A DNA stretch of 64,000 nucleotides from Limnomonas spitsbergensis (Eukaryota > Chlorophyta > Chlorophyceae > Chlamydomonadales), in assembly GCA_037349105.1 (NCBI GenBank), contig JAYJMM010000100.1, positions 2,195,001 through 2,259,000 on the forward strand, read 5' to 3'. Positions 11,703 through 25,200 of the stretch are shown here, in pieces; within the stretch, counting starts at the first letter, position 1, and every line of letters begins with the position of its first letter. The notes beneath the pieces were generated by a model. The model made no database searches, was not told where the DNA came from, and worked only from the letters and a program-made list of their open reading frames with translations. The position numbers and the translations under genes are program-made.

Positions 11703-12189
11703 GCCATAGACTGCCTCGTAGCTGAGTTGTAGCTGAAGCACATTTGATCATCAGTCGTGTGTGACATAATAACAGGAGGGTTGATCAGGGGGCCCTCTTG
11801 AGTATCAAATTGGACCGTGCGCAACCAACTGTCCAACACCGACTTGTTTCATTCGTACACAATTTGCATTGTTGAGGATTATGTGCGACAACACTAGTAC
11901 AGCCAACCCCTTTTCTTGTTCATGAGTCTTACCACGAGAGCAGATGTGAGGATTGCCTTCTGTATGATGCAGCAACACAAACCTCCGAGTCAGTTAGGTG
12001 AATTTTACTCACATTGCAAGGCTTTTGACTGGCCGGTTCACCTAATTTCAGTGCAAGGTATTCGTGTGTGCCTGCTATGGAAAGGGGTCTGCCACTGCCT
12101 ACTCTTGGTGCATTTTTATACACGTACGCATGGCAGCCCGTGACCTAGCAGACCCCATGACTCCAAACACGCCAAGACTCAAGTGCGAA
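11703..12189. other. Intergenic DNA, nothing recognised
   Basis: There are only short open frames with no family resemblance, and no repeat or element was recognised before the LINE fragment that follows. Confidence 0.4.
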
Positions 12190-13031
12190 AGTGAGTATGA
12201 GGCATCTTTTTCATGCATCCATCCGGTTGGTGTCTGTCTATGCTACGCCTGCCGCCAACTACGGTGATGTGGTGCAGGCCACCGGACACCCCAGGCCGCA
12301 TCACGGCCTCAACAACAAGATACGGTCAAGATTGCTTCAACACCTGCGCCAAATTGCAATGTACCTGCGCCCGCCACCAGCTGGGGGGGCATGAGGGAGG
12401 TGCAGATGCAACCGTCACAACGAGGTTGGTGGTCTGCTGGGTGCATTAGAGGAGCTGGAGCGGGGGGCAGCCACCTACACCTTGCGCGAAGCAGCAGCTG
12501 CCCTACAGCGACTACCTGTCACTGAGGTGTTGGCACTCGTTGACGCAGCCTACTCTGGGCGCTGCCACTAACTTCCACCAGTTGTACCAGGCTGAGCATG
12601 GGTGGGACGCACTTGCTTTTGTGAACTGTGCTGTGGGCATTATAGAGGGTTAGTCTCCAGGGTTTCTGAGGCCGTTGTCGTTGGCCTTTCCGGCCTTCTC
12701 TTTTGGCCCTTATTTGTTTTGTTGTTGTTGTTGTTTCCCCCCTTTTCGTTTCTTCTACTCTCCCTTCTGATCAGTGGGGCGCCCTCGCAGCCAAGCAGGG
12801 GTGGGATACGCTTGCTTTTCTGGACTTTTCTTTTCTTAGAGGCTTTGTTGAGGGCTAGTCTCTAGTGGATTTCAGGTGTTGGACTTGGTCTGCTTTGCCT
12901 TCCATGCCTCTCCCTTTGTTCCTTTCCCCCTCTCTTCATTTAAGTTCCTTCTTTACTCCCTTCTGAACACTTGGGCGCCCACACGGCCGAGGTTTGAGCG
13001 GGCGCAGAGGTGTATTGTTATTGACTTGCAG
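12190..13031 (+). mobile_element. LINE fragment, second copy, 3' end
   Basis: 12215-12400 matches the 4980-5160 part of the first LINE at protein level (SVYATPAANYGDVVQATGH against SVYAAPAANYGDVVWATDH). 12450-12560 matches the following part in another frame (LQRLPVTEVLALVDAAY). After an internal deletion it runs into the pyrimidine-rich tail and ends with a diverged family terminus, GCGCAGAGGTGTATTGTTATTGA (first 20 bases from 13002). It is frameshifted and dead. Confidence 0.75.
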
Positions 13032-13335
13032 GACAGCTCACGCATGTCGGCGGCCGAACGTGGGAGTTGTCATGCAGCTCCAAGTCAGGCAGAGCATCGA
13101 TGGGTGCGACTGGTGTAGGGAATTGCTTGTTACTTAAGAGGATCTGGAGCAGGGAGCAGGCGTCACAGAGGTGCTGGAGCTAGTGGGTGCAGCCTACGAG
13201 CAGGCGCAGCTGTCGCTGACCGGCCAAGGAGATCCCAATGAAATCCCAGCCATCGAAAATAGGTTTGCGACCACGTTTCTCGCGTGGTATCAACCCACAA
13301 CGGGAACTGTGGATGAAGTAGGGCCGTGTGTAAAT
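13032..13335 (+). mobile_element. LINE fragment, third copy, internal part
   Basis: Directly after the previous tail, an internal piece of the same family restarts. The frame at 13171-13320 reads like the first copy at 5435-5580 (LVGAAYEQAQL against LVDAAYERAQL, then an FLAWYQPTTGTV block). It is truncated on both sides. The junction with the preceding tail suggests rearrangement or nested insertion. Confidence 0.7.
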
Positions 13336-13739
13336 TTGGGTCACATTGGGTGTGATAGTCCGTTTGTAGTGGCTTGTGTATGTGCGGGGCCCGCGACCAT
13401 GGCTGGAGCGTAATGCCAAGGTCACGGGGTGGAAGGGGCCATAGCAAGCTCTGGACACCCAACACCCCCACGAAAAATTAGGATAGTAATGTGAGGGCCC
13501 AATGGGTGATGATGTGTGATGATGAAGTGCAGAATGGGATCCATAGACTTGGGGCCGGTCGGTCGGCTCCCTTGGGTGATGGTGGGGGTCAGTTGAGGCG
13601 GAGGGTATTGGCGCTATAAATTGACCGCGCGTTCGGCAAGAAATCACGATTACTTGTTTAATTATCGTATTTACAATAAAATAACCAAAATGTAGAATCT
13701 GCCGGCCTCTCCGGCAGTCATCGCTGCTGCTGGCTGCAT

Positions 13740-14066
13740 TTGTCCACGTCAGATAGACAGGCGGCCCCTCGGCAGACGGCGGCAGCAGTCCGTATCACAG
13801 CAGCAGCAGGCCCTACATCTGGAGCACATGGTCGATCGTGTTGTGGCAGGACTTCAAGCAGACATGCCAAGTACACAGCTTTACTCTCGAGGGCGGGGCT
13901 GCTACAACTGTCGCAGCCGGGCGGCGGGACTTTCCCGAGCAAAGCAACTCAGCTACCGTACATACTCATCTCGGGCCGAGAGGATGAGTCAGCCAGCTCG
14001 GTTCGGCTACCAATGCACGTGCGTGTACAGCTCGCCCAGAAGTTACTCCAGCAATGCTTAGCCTAG
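13740..14066 (+). pseudogene. Possible gag-like remnant with broken zinc knuckle
   Basis: A glutamine-rich stretch is followed by a helix-like segment (LEHMVDRVVAGLQADM) and then RGRGCYNC, the start of a CCHC-knuckle-like motif. The frame shifts before the second half. It resembles a retroelement gag C-terminus, but the evidence is only this motif and its position in a retroelement-rich tract. Confidence 0.25.
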
Positions 14067-14149
14067 TAGTGGAGTCGTGGACAGCCTGACTGTCCAGCTC
14101 CATGCATGTTACGGCATCATGTGCATCACCCATGACTGCGCATGCTTGC

Positions 14150-14268
14150 AGCATGCAAGCGCATGAGGCATTGAGGCTGCGCATGTGCAAGCATGCAGCA
14201 TGCAAGCGCATGAGGCATTGAGGCTGCGCATGTGCATGCATGCAGCATGCAAGCGCATCATGTGCATC
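14150..14268. repeat. 47-bp tandem repeat, about 2.5 copies
   Basis: GCATGCAAGC starts units at 14151, 14198 and 14245 (offset exactly 47). The unit contains ATGAGGCATTGAGGCTGCGC. It is rich in the palindrome GCATGC, as are several unrelated arrays in this window. Confidence 0.85.
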
Positions 14269-14320
14269 GCCCACGCCGCCGAGCCCTCTTGAGCAGGGCC
14301 CAGAGGTGTAATGTCATTGA
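14269..14320 (+). mobile_element. LINE 3'-tail fragment (~50 bp)
   Basis: This carries only the conserved terminus of the LINE family, with GAGCAGGGCCCAGAGGTGTA and TCATTGA. GCATCATGTG occurs on both sides (14255-14264 and 14326-14335), a possible target-site duplication, but the flank is repetitive so this is uncertain. Confidence 0.55.
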
Positions 14321-14386
14321 CACATGCATCATGTGGTGCAGGGGTTCGATAACAATTTACAATATGCCCATGGCACGTTACCATGT

Positions 14387-14430
14387 TAATGACGTTGCAC
14401 CTCTGGGCCCTGGTCAAAATTAAGCTCGGC
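14387..14430 (-). mobile_element. 44-bp LINE tail insertion with 13-bp target duplication
   Basis: The inserted 44 bp are the reverse complement of the LINE terminus, with CACCTCTGGGCCCTGGTCA preceded by TAATGACG. It is bounded by perfect CACGTTACCATGT copies at 14374-14386 and 14431-14443. An extremely short 5'-truncated target-primed insertion explains both features. Confidence 0.8.
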
Positions 14431-14539
14431 CACGTTACCATGTGCGAATGGTACGTAGTTACGATACCACACAAGCAGGGGGCTGCTACTTAGCGAGGGC
14501 TGGGGATAAGCGTGCTTTTATCCGTGCGTTAGCCTTGAA

Positions 14540-14865
14540 TATCCCTTGTCTGGTAGACTTTGTTCAGGGCTAGGGCGAAGGGCGAGGGTCTTCAGGAGAT
14601 GGAGGTCTGGATTTTCTTTACTTTTGGGGCGGGCCTTTTTGTCCCCTCTTGCTTTCTATACTCTCTGTGCTTTTGCTTGGTTGAGGGCCAGGATCTGGGT
14701 GGGCTCTGGGGAATCTCCATACTTTCTTTCCTTTTTGTCCTACTCATTTTTCGCATGTTTCTTTCCTTTCTCCTCTACCCACAACTGTTTTTGCCTCCCG
14801 ACCTGACAGTCGCATACATGGCCAAGCCTTTTGGGGGGCTTGGCCCGGACGTGTAACGTCATTGA
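14540..14865 (+). mobile_element. LINE 3'-tail fragment with pyrimidine-rich tract
   Basis: A CTTTCC-rich stretch leads to CTGACAGTCGCATACATGGCC and then a diverged terminus (GGCCCGGACGTGTAACGTC, then ATTGA). The order matches the tails at 5950-6140 and 12600-13031. Confidence 0.65.
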
Positions 14866-15115
14866 CCTGTCTGCCCTGTTCTTTAAAGATGCTGCCGACG
14901 CCTTGTTTGGGGCACTCCACAACGCCTATGCCAACCTCTGGAGTGGTTACTTCATTGCGCATCCTCCTTTCCAGCCCGAAGCCAACAAAAAAACAGTCCG
15001 ATGGGCTGCCTGCCTGACTCTGCCCAACGTCCCGCTGTGTCCACTTGCACTGCCATGCAAATTGGCGATCCTCCGCCTTCCTCTCCTTCTGCTCTCGTGT
15101 CCTGGAAATTGAAAT
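14866..15115 (+). CDS. Possible coding fragment, unidentified
   Basis: An open frame of normal complexity follows the LINE tail. It begins with an FFKDAADALFGALHNAY-like stretch and carries ANLWSGYFIAHPPF. No family is recognised, no clear splice sites define it, and the minus strand is open too. It could be a captured gene fragment or chance. Confidence 0.2.
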
Positions 15116-15930
15116 GTCGTGCTTCCTCTTTCGCTTTTGTACCTTGACCATACAGTATGCTCTAATCTGTCCCACCGTCCTATAGCCAATCCAAGTGGCT
15201 TTTAACTCATCTCATGGTCACCAGCTTTAAAGGCCTATACACACCCTCACACATCTCCCCTCACCCATCCCCCGTGACAGACCATACACCCTTCTGCTTC
15301 CACCTTCCACCTGACCACACTACCCTCCACCCCTCGTAAGGCCCTCCGCCCTGGGAGCAATGTCCCATTCTTTTTTCGACAATTAAAAACAAGTTTTAGG
15401 TTAAATAAATTCTACCGGTTGATTTTCTTGTAGTTTTGGGTCCAGTAGATCCTACCTAGAGTTTGTTTTGGAGCCATGGAACCCACCAGCTGTTTCCCCC
15501 CGTGCAAGATCATTTCTCCGTACAGTACCGCATGGCATCAGCCTGTTCCCACACACCCTTCTTGCCCTTCCCAACGTCGCCACCTTCTTCCCAAGCATCC
15601 GTTTCTCCCATTACCCTTCCACACTCCTGTTTTTTGACACGTCTCTAAGCCTAGCTACTCAACTTACGCTTGTTTCAACCAGGCATGGACTCCTCTCACT
15701 TCCTCGGCGCATCTGCTTATGCTACACGTGCCATCCGGTGAAAGTGTGGATATGCTAGCGGCTCCACACCGTCATAGTCAAGGTCAATATCAACATGAGC
15801 CTTCACCCTATGAACCCGGGCCATAGTGAGTTAGTGACACGCTGGCTGATAGCCATTCTGTGCAGCCATGCCATCTGGTCAAAGTGTGAACGTTCCATTC
15901 ACACCCACAGGCTGATGGTATGCTGCGTGG
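15116..15930. other. Downstream flank of the glycosyltransferase gene
   Basis: No further gene is recognised. At about 15728-15760 and 15862-15900 lie two decayed copies of the end of the glycosyltransferase's last exon (CCATCTGGTCAAAGTGTG-like motifs). The real copy is at about 15950-15975. Confidence 0.5.
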
Positions 15931-15933
15931 CGG

Positions 15934-16219
15934 CTATCCTGAGTAGCCGTACCATTTGGCCAAAGTGTGGACGTCCACACCCAGCCGGTACCCCAGGAGC
16001 ACCGCCTGGTTCAGCAAGAACGTCTTGAAGAATCCGCGCCGCTCCCATCGCCTGCGCCAGGACGATTCCACACTTCAAATCTCAAACTATGCCTATGCAG
16101 AAGCAGCAACAAAAACTGCAGCAACAGCAGCAGCTGGTGGCGGTGGGGGCAGGATGCAGGGCAGGGCATGCAGGGAGCGTAAGACGTGCCACTCCCATGG
16201 TCAGGACAGCAATAGCTAG

Positions 16220-16264
<45 letters not shown>

Positions 16265-19200
16265 GGGTACAACAAAGATAGCATCTGGTGGTGGTGGGGA
16301 CAAGGTGTAGGGCAGGGTGTATGGTGGGCGGAAGCCGGACCGTTCCCCAGGCCAGATCAGATCTCAGGTTCCGGGTTTCAGGTTTCTGATTTCAGGTTTC
16401 AGGTTCCAGGTTTCGGACCACAGGGAAGCTGTGTCGATCACGTCAGCTGCAAGGGTTCACAATTCAAAAATGCTGGGGTTTAGACATCAGGGTTCTGAAT
16501 TCGTGCACCCACACGGATACGACGTGCTGATACGACGTACCAGAGATACAACGGTGCATCGTGCATTGCATGCAGTGATGCCCTGTTCAGCTGCTCCAAC
16601 ATCCAGGCATATGATTCATAACATTGAAATATAATCTCCAGCCCCCAACATGCACCGCCCAGACGCGTACAACTCTGTACTGCCGATGGCAGCGGTGAGA
16701 CCCTCTTCAGCTTCTCGCCTTCTCCACAATCCAACCTCCACCCTCAAAACATAACCGGTTCAGGCGCTCCACTATCCACCACTCACCCCTCTCCCCTCAC
16801 CCCCTCCACCCCTCACCCCCTCCACCCCTCACCCCCTCCACCCCTCACCCCCTACTTCTCCCTTTTTACCCAAAGGTCCCGCCTACGCATGTTCGACGGT
16901 GCGTCACCCAATTCCTGTGGAGAAACCAGACTCAGCCACTCCATCTTACAAATAAAGCTGCCTCAACCTCAAACCTTAAACTCTCGACCTAAACCTAGAC
17001 CTCAAACCCCCGAAACGTACCGCCCGGACGTGTACAACGGTGCGTCGACGATGGCAGGTGGCGACAAACAGTTCAGCCGCTCAACGAGCTCCACATCCTC
17101 CAGCAGTGGCCACTCTTTAAAACCACCAAGGGCCTGCCAAGTACAGCAGCAGCACAGTGTGCACGATAAATTTATGCGGTACGTGCACAAACCTGCACCC
17201 ACATCCTACACCAGCGACTGCTCCTAAACAACCCCAAGGGCCTGCCGTGTACATCAGCAAAACAGCGTGCACGGTAAATCCTAGTGCGTGCGTGGGTGCA
17301 CCGGCTCCCATCACCCGCAGCATTTGCTGCTCTTTATGACCGCCCAGTGCCTGTCATCGTACCCTTTAGCAGTGCAGCGGTGAAAATCAGCTACACGTGT
17401 ACACCCTTTCACATCACGGCCTCATCTCAAGAAGAAAAGAAAAGATGAAAAATACCAGCACCCTAAATTGTAAACCTTTACCATAAGCATGAACCCGCCC
17501 AGATTAATTACCATAAGCATGAACCCCCCTAGATTAATTACCATAAGCATGAACCCGCCCAGATTAATTACCATAAGCATGAACCCCCCCAGATTAATTA
17601 CCGTAAGCATGAACCCGCCCAGATTAATTACCATAAGCATGAACCCGCCCAGATTAATTACCATAAGCATTAACCCCCCCAGATTAATTACCATAAGCAT
17701 GAACCCCCCTAGATTAATTACCATAAGCATGACCCCGCCCAGATTAATTACCATAAGCATGAACCCCCCTAGATTAATTACCATAAGCATGAACCCCCCT
17801 AGATTAATTACCATAAGCATGAACCCCCCCAGATTAATTACCATAAGCATGACCCCCCCAGATTGATTACCGTAAGCATGACCCCCCCCAGATTAATTAC
17901 CATAAGCATGAACCCCCCCAGATTAATTACCATAAGCATGAACCCCCCCAGATTAATTACCATAAGCATGAACCCCCCCAGATTAATTACCATAAGCATG
18001 AACCCCCCCAGATTAATTACCATAAGCATGAACCCGCCCAGATTAATTACCATAAGCATGAACCCGCCCAGATTAATTACCATAAGCATGAACCCCCCCA
18101 GATTAATTACCATAAGCATGAACCCCCCCAGATTAATTACCATAAGCGTGAACCCCCCTAGATTAATTACCATAAGCATGAACCCCCCCAGATTAATTAC
18201 CATAAGCATGAACCCGCCCAGATTAATTACCATAAGCATGAACCCGCCCAGATTAATTACCATAAGCATGAACCCGCCCAGATTAATTACCATAAGCATG
18301 ACCCCCCCCAGATTAATTACCATAAGCATGAACCCGCCCAGATTAATTACCATAAGCATGAACCCGCCCAGATTAATTACCATAAGCATGAAACCCCCAG
18401 ATTAATTACCATAAGCATGACCCCCCCCAGATTAATTACCATAAGCATGACCCCCCCCAGATTAATTACCATAAGCATGACCCCCCCAGATTAATTACCA
18501 TAAGCATGAACCCCCCCAGATTAATTACCATAAGCATGAACCACCCTAGATTAATTACCATAAGCATGAACCCCCCTAGATTAATTACCATAAGCATGAA
18601 CCCCCCCAGATTAATTACCATAAGCATATACCCCCCTAGATTAATTACCATAAGCATGAACCCCCCTATATTAATTACCATAAGCATGAACCCGCCCAGA
18701 TTAATTACCATAAGCATGACCCCCCCAGATTAATTACCATAAGCATGAACCCCCCCAGATTGATCACCATAAGCATTAACCCCCCCAGATTAATTACCAT
18801 AAGCATGAACCCGCCCAGATTAATTACCATAAGCATGACCCCCCCCCCCCAGATTAATTACCATAAGCATGACCCCCCCCCAGATTAATTACCATAAGCA
18901 TGAACCCGCCCAGATTAATTACCATAAGCATGACCCCCCCAGATTAATTACCATAAGCATGAACCCCCCCTAGATTAATTACCATAAGCATGAACCCCCC
19001 CAGATTAATTACCATAAGCATGAACCCCCCCAGATTAATTACCATAAGCATGAACCCCCCCTAGATTAATTACCATAAGCATGAACCCCCCAGATTAATT
19101 ACCATAAGCATGAACCCCCCCAGATTGATTACCATAAGCATGAACCCCCCAGATTGATTACCATAAGCATGAACCCGCCCAGATTGATTACCATAAGCAT

Positions 19201-22200
19201 GAACCCCCCCAGATTAATTACCATAAGCATGAACCCCCCTAGATTAATTACCATAAGCATGAACCCCCCCAGATTAATTACCATAAGCATTAACCCCCCC
19301 TAGATTAATTACCATAAGCATGAACCCCCCCAGATTAATTACCATAAGCATGAACCCCCCCAGATTAATTACCATAAGCATGAACCCCCCCAGATTAATT
19401 ACCATAAGCATGAACCCCCCCTAGATTAATTACCATAAGCATGAACCCCCCTAGATTAATTACCATAAGCATGAACCCCCCCAGATTAATTACCATAAGC
19501 ATTAACCCCCCCTAGATTAATTACCATAAGCATGAACCCCCCCAGATTGATTACCATAAGCATGAACCCGCCCAGATTGATTACCATAAGCATGAACCCC
19601 CCCAGATTGATTACCATAAGCATGAACCCGCCCAGATTGATTACCATAAGCATGAACCCCCCCAGATTGATTACCATAAGCATGAACCCGCCCAGATTGA
19701 TTACCATACGCATGAACCCCCCCAGATTAATTACCATAAGCATGAACCCCCCCAGATTAATTACCATAAGCATGAACCCCCCCAGATTAATTACCATAAG
19801 CATGAACCCCCCTAGATTGATTACCATAAGCATGAACCCCCCCAGATTAATTACCATAAGCATGAACCCCCCCAGATTAATTACCATAAGCATGACCCCC
19901 CCAGATTGATTACCATAAGCATGAACCCCCCTAGATTGATTACCATAAGCATGAACCCCCCCAGATTAATTACCATAAGCATGAACCCCCCCAGATTAAT
20001 TACCATAAGCATGACCCCCCCAGATTGATTACCATAAGCATGAACCCCCCCAGATTAATTACCATAAGCATGAACCCCCCCAGATTAATTACCATAAGCA
20101 TGACCCCCCCAGATTGATTACCATAAGCATGACCCCCCCAGATTGATTACCATAAGCATGAACCCGCCCAGATTAATTACCATAAGCATGAACCCGCCCA
20201 GATTAATTACCATAAGCATGAACCCCCCTAGATTGATTACCATAAGCATGAACCCCCCCAGATTAATTACCATAAGCATGAACCCCCCCAGATTAATTAC
20301 CATAAGCATGACCCCCCCAGATTGATTACCATAAGCATGAACCCCCCCAGATTAATTACCATAAGCATGAACCCCCCCAGATTAATTACCATAAGCATGA
20401 CCCCCCCAGATTGATTACCATAAGCATGACCCCCCCAGATTGATTACCATAAGCATGAACCCCCCCAGATTAATTACCATAAGCATGAACCCCCCTAGAT
20501 TAATTACCATAAGCATGAACCCCCCCAGATTAATTACCATAAGCATTAACCCCCCCTAGATTAATTACCATAAGCATGAACCCCCCCAGATTAATTACCA
20601 TAAGCATGAACCCCCCCAGATTAATTACCATAAGCATGAACCCCCCCAGATTAATTACCATAAGCATGAACCCCCCCTAGATTAATTACCATAAGCATGA
20701 ACCCCCCTAGATTAATTACCATAAGCATGAACCCCCCCAGATTAATTACCATAAGCATTAACCCCCCCTAGATTAATTACCATAAGCATGAACCCCCCCA
20801 GATTGATTACCATAAGCATGAACCCGCCCAGATTGATTACCATAAGCATGAACCCCCCCAGATTGATTACCATAAGCATGAACCCGCCCAGATTGATTAC
20901 CATAAGCATGAACCCCCCCAGATTGATTACCATAAGCATGAACCCGCCCAGATTGATTACCATACGCATGAACCCCCCCAGATTAATTACCATAAGCATG
21001 AACCCCCCCAGATTAATTACCATAAGCATGACCCCCCCAGATTAATTACCATAAGCATGAACCCCCCTAGATTGATTACCATAAGCATGAACCCCCCCAG
21101 ATTAATTACCATAAGCATGAACCCCCCCAGATTAATTACCATAAGCATGACCCCCCCAGATTGATTACCATAAGCATGAACCCCCCTAGATTGATTACCA
21201 TAAGCATGAACCCCCCCAGATTAATTACCATAAGCATGAACCCCCCCAGATTAATTACCATAAGCATGACCCCCCCAGATTGATTACCATAAGCATGAAC
21301 CCCCCCAGATTAATTACCATAAGCATGAACCCCCCCAGATTAATTACCATAAGCATGAACCCCCCCAGATTGATTACCATAAGCATGAACCCCCCCAGAT
21401 TAATTACCATAAGCATGAACCCCCCCAGATTAATTACCATAAGCATGAACCCCCCCAGATTAATTACCATAAGCATGACCCCCCCAGATTAATTACCATA
21501 AGCATGACCCCCCCAGATTGATTACCATAAGCATGACCCCCCCAGATTGATTACCATAAGCATGAACCCGCCCAGATTAATTACCATAAGCATGAACCCC
21601 CCCAGATTAATTACCATAAGCATTACCCCCCCAGATTGATTACCATAAGCATGAACCCCCCCAGATTAATTACCATAAGCATGAACCCCCCCAGATTAAT
21701 TACCATAAGCATGACCCCCCCAGATTGATTACCATAAGCATGAACCCCCCCAGATTAATTACCATAAGCATGAACCCCCCCAGATTAATTACCATAAGCA
21801 TGACCCCCCCAGATTGATTACCATAAGCATGACCCCCCCAGATTGATTACCATAAGCATGAACCCGCCCAGATTAATTACCATAAGCATGAACCCGCCCA
21901 GATTAATTACCATAAGCATGAACCCCCCCAGATTAATTACCATAAGCGTGAACCCCCCTAGATTGATTACCATAAGCATGAACCCCCCCAGATTAATTAC
22001 CATAAGCATGAACCCCCCCAGATTAATTACCATAAGCATGACCCCCCCAGATTAATTACCATAAGCATGAACCCCCCTAGATTGATTACCATAAGCATGA
22101 ACCCCCCCAGATTAATTACCATAAGCATGAACCCCCCCAGATTAATTACCATAAGCATGACCCCCCCAGATTGATTACCATAAGCATGAACCCCCCTAGA

Positions 22201-25200
22201 TTGATTACCATAAGCATGAACCCCCCCAGATTAATTACCATAAGCATGAACCCCCCCAGATTAATTACCATAAGCATGACCCCCCCAGATTGATTACCAT
22301 AAGCATGAACCCCCCCAGATTAATTACCATAAGCATGAACCCCCCCAGATTAATTACCATAAGCATGACCCCCCCAGATTGATTACCATAAGCATGACCC
22401 CCCCAGATTGATTACCATAAGCATGAACCCGCCCAGATTAATTACCATAAGCATGAACCCGCCCAGATTAATTACCATAAGCATGAACCCCCCAGATTAA
22501 TTACCATAAGCGTGAACCCCCCTAGATTGATTACCATAAGCATGACCCCCCCAGATTGATTACCATAAGCATGAACCCGCCCAGATTAATTACCATAAGC
22601 ATGAACCCGCCCAGATTAATTACCATAAGCATGAACCCCCCCAGATTAATTACCATAAGCGTGAACCCCCCCAGATTGATTACCATAAGCATGACCCCCC
22701 CAGATTGATTACCATAAGCATGACCCCCCCAGATTAATTACCATAAGCGTGAACCCCCCTAGATTGATTACCATAAGCATGACCCCCCCAGATTGATTAC
22801 CATAAGCGTGAACCCCCCCAGATTGATTACCATAAGCATGAACCCGCCCAGATTAATTACCATAAGCATGAACCCGCCCAGATTAATTACCATAAGCATG
22901 AACCCCCCCAGATTAATTACCATAAGCATGAACCCCCCCAGATTGATTACCATAAGCATGAACCCCCCCAGATTGATTACCATAAGCATGACCCCGCCCA
23001 GATTAATTACCATAAGCATGAACCCCCCTAGATTGATTACCATAAGCATGAACCCCCCTAGATTGATTACCATAAGCATGAACCCGCCCAGATTGATTAC
23101 CATAAGCATGAACCCCCCTAGATTGATTACCATAAGCATGAACCCCCCTAGATTGATTACCATAAGCATGAACCCCCCTAGATTGATTACCATAAGCATG
23201 AACCCCCCTAGATTGATTACCATAAGCATGAACCCCCCTAGATTAATTACCATAAGCATATACCCCCCTAGATTAATTACCATAAGCATGAACCCCCCCA
23301 GATTAATTACCATAAGCATGAACCCCCCCAGATTAATTACCATAAGCATGACCCCCCCCAGATTAATTACCATAAGCATGAACCCCCCCAGATTAATTAC
23401 CATAAGCATGAACCCCCCCAGATTAATTACCATAAGCATGACCCCCCCCCCCCCCCCCCCCCCATATTAATTACCATAAGCATGAACCCCCCCAGATTAA
23501 TTACCATAAGCATGACCCCCCCCAGATTAATTACCATAAGCATGAACCCCCCCAGATTGATTACCATAAGCATGAACCCCCCCAGATTAATTACCATAAG
23601 CATGACCCCCCCAGATTGATTACCATAAGCATGAACCCGCCCAGATTGATTACCATAAGCATGAACCCCCCCAGATTGATTACCATAAGCATGAACCCCC
23701 CAGATTGATTACCATAAGCATGACCCCCCCAGATTAATTACCATAAGCATGAACCCGCCCAGATTAATTACCATAAGCATGAACCCCCCTAGATTAATTA
23801 CCATAAGCATGACCCCCCCTAGATTAATTACCATAAGCATGAACCCCCCTAGATTAATTACTATAAGCATGAACCCGCCCAGATTGATTACCATAAGCAT
23901 GAACCCCCCCCAGATTAATTACCATAAGCATGACCCCCCCAGATTAATTACCATAAGCATGAACCCGCCCAGATTAATTACCATAAGCATGAACCCCCCT
24001 AGATTAATTACCATAAGCATGACCCCCCCTAGATTAATTACCATAAGCATGAACCCCCCTAGATTAATTACTATAAGCATGAACCCCCCTAGATTAATTA
24101 CCATAAGCATGAACCCCCCCAGATTAATTACCATAAGCATGAACCCCCCCAGATTAATTACCATAAGCATGAACCCCCCCAGATTGATTACCATAAGCAT
24201 GAACCCGCCCAGATTGATTACCATAAGCATGAACCCCCCCAGATTAATTACCATAAGCATGAACCCGCCCAGATTAATTACCATAAGCATGAACCCCCCC
24301 AGATTAATTACCATAAGCATGAACCCCCCCCCAGATTAATTACCATAAGCATGAACCCCCCAGATTAATTACCATAAGCATGAACCCCCCCAGATTAATT
24401 ACCATAAGCATGACCCCCCCCAGATTAATTACCATAAGCATGAACCCGCCCAGATTAATTACCATAAGCATGAACCCGCCTAGATTAATTACCATAAGCA
24501 TGAACCCGCCCCAGATTGATTACCATAAGCATGAACCCCCCCCTAGATTAATTACCATAAGCATGAACCCGCCCAGATTGATTACCATAAGCATGAACCC
24601 CCCCAGATTAATTACCATAAGCATGACCCCCCCCAGATTGATTACCATAAGCATGAACCCGCCCAGATTGATTACCATAAGCATGAACCCCCCCAGATTA
24701 ATTACCATAAGCATGACCCCCCCTAGATTAATTACCATAAGCATGAACCCGCCCAGATTAATTACCATAAGCATGAACCCGCCCAGATTAATTACCATAA
24801 GCATGAACCCGCCCAGATTAATTACCATAAGCATGAACCTGCCCAGATTAATTACCATAAGCATGAACCCCCCCATATTGATTACCAAGTAACCTCATTA
24901 ACCTCAAATTATGTTCCTCGCATCTCTATAACCAGAGGTTACAGGCATCACTGACATTGTCTGCTCCACAAACATTCCTTGGTCGCCGCAGGGCTTTAGA
25001 TCCTTGAACCCTATAGGTAGATAATTAATCCCTCCTCCAATATCCTTAAGTCTCCGCATGGCTGCTTTAATCCTTAAAACTAATACGTAAATAAATTGCT
25101 TCGCCGCCACTCCCACCTCCAATGTGCTTTGGTCGCCGCATGGCTGCTTTAATCCTCAACCCTTAGACCTAGATACACATCCTTAGCCCTTCACCCGGAA

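Noticed and set aside
17489..24892. Many open frames on both strands with MNPPRLITIS or MLMVINLGGF repeats
   Set aside because: They are 10-residue readings of a 30-bp minisatellite lying between two glycosyltransferase exons. Both strands are equally open, and C-run changes break the frames at random.
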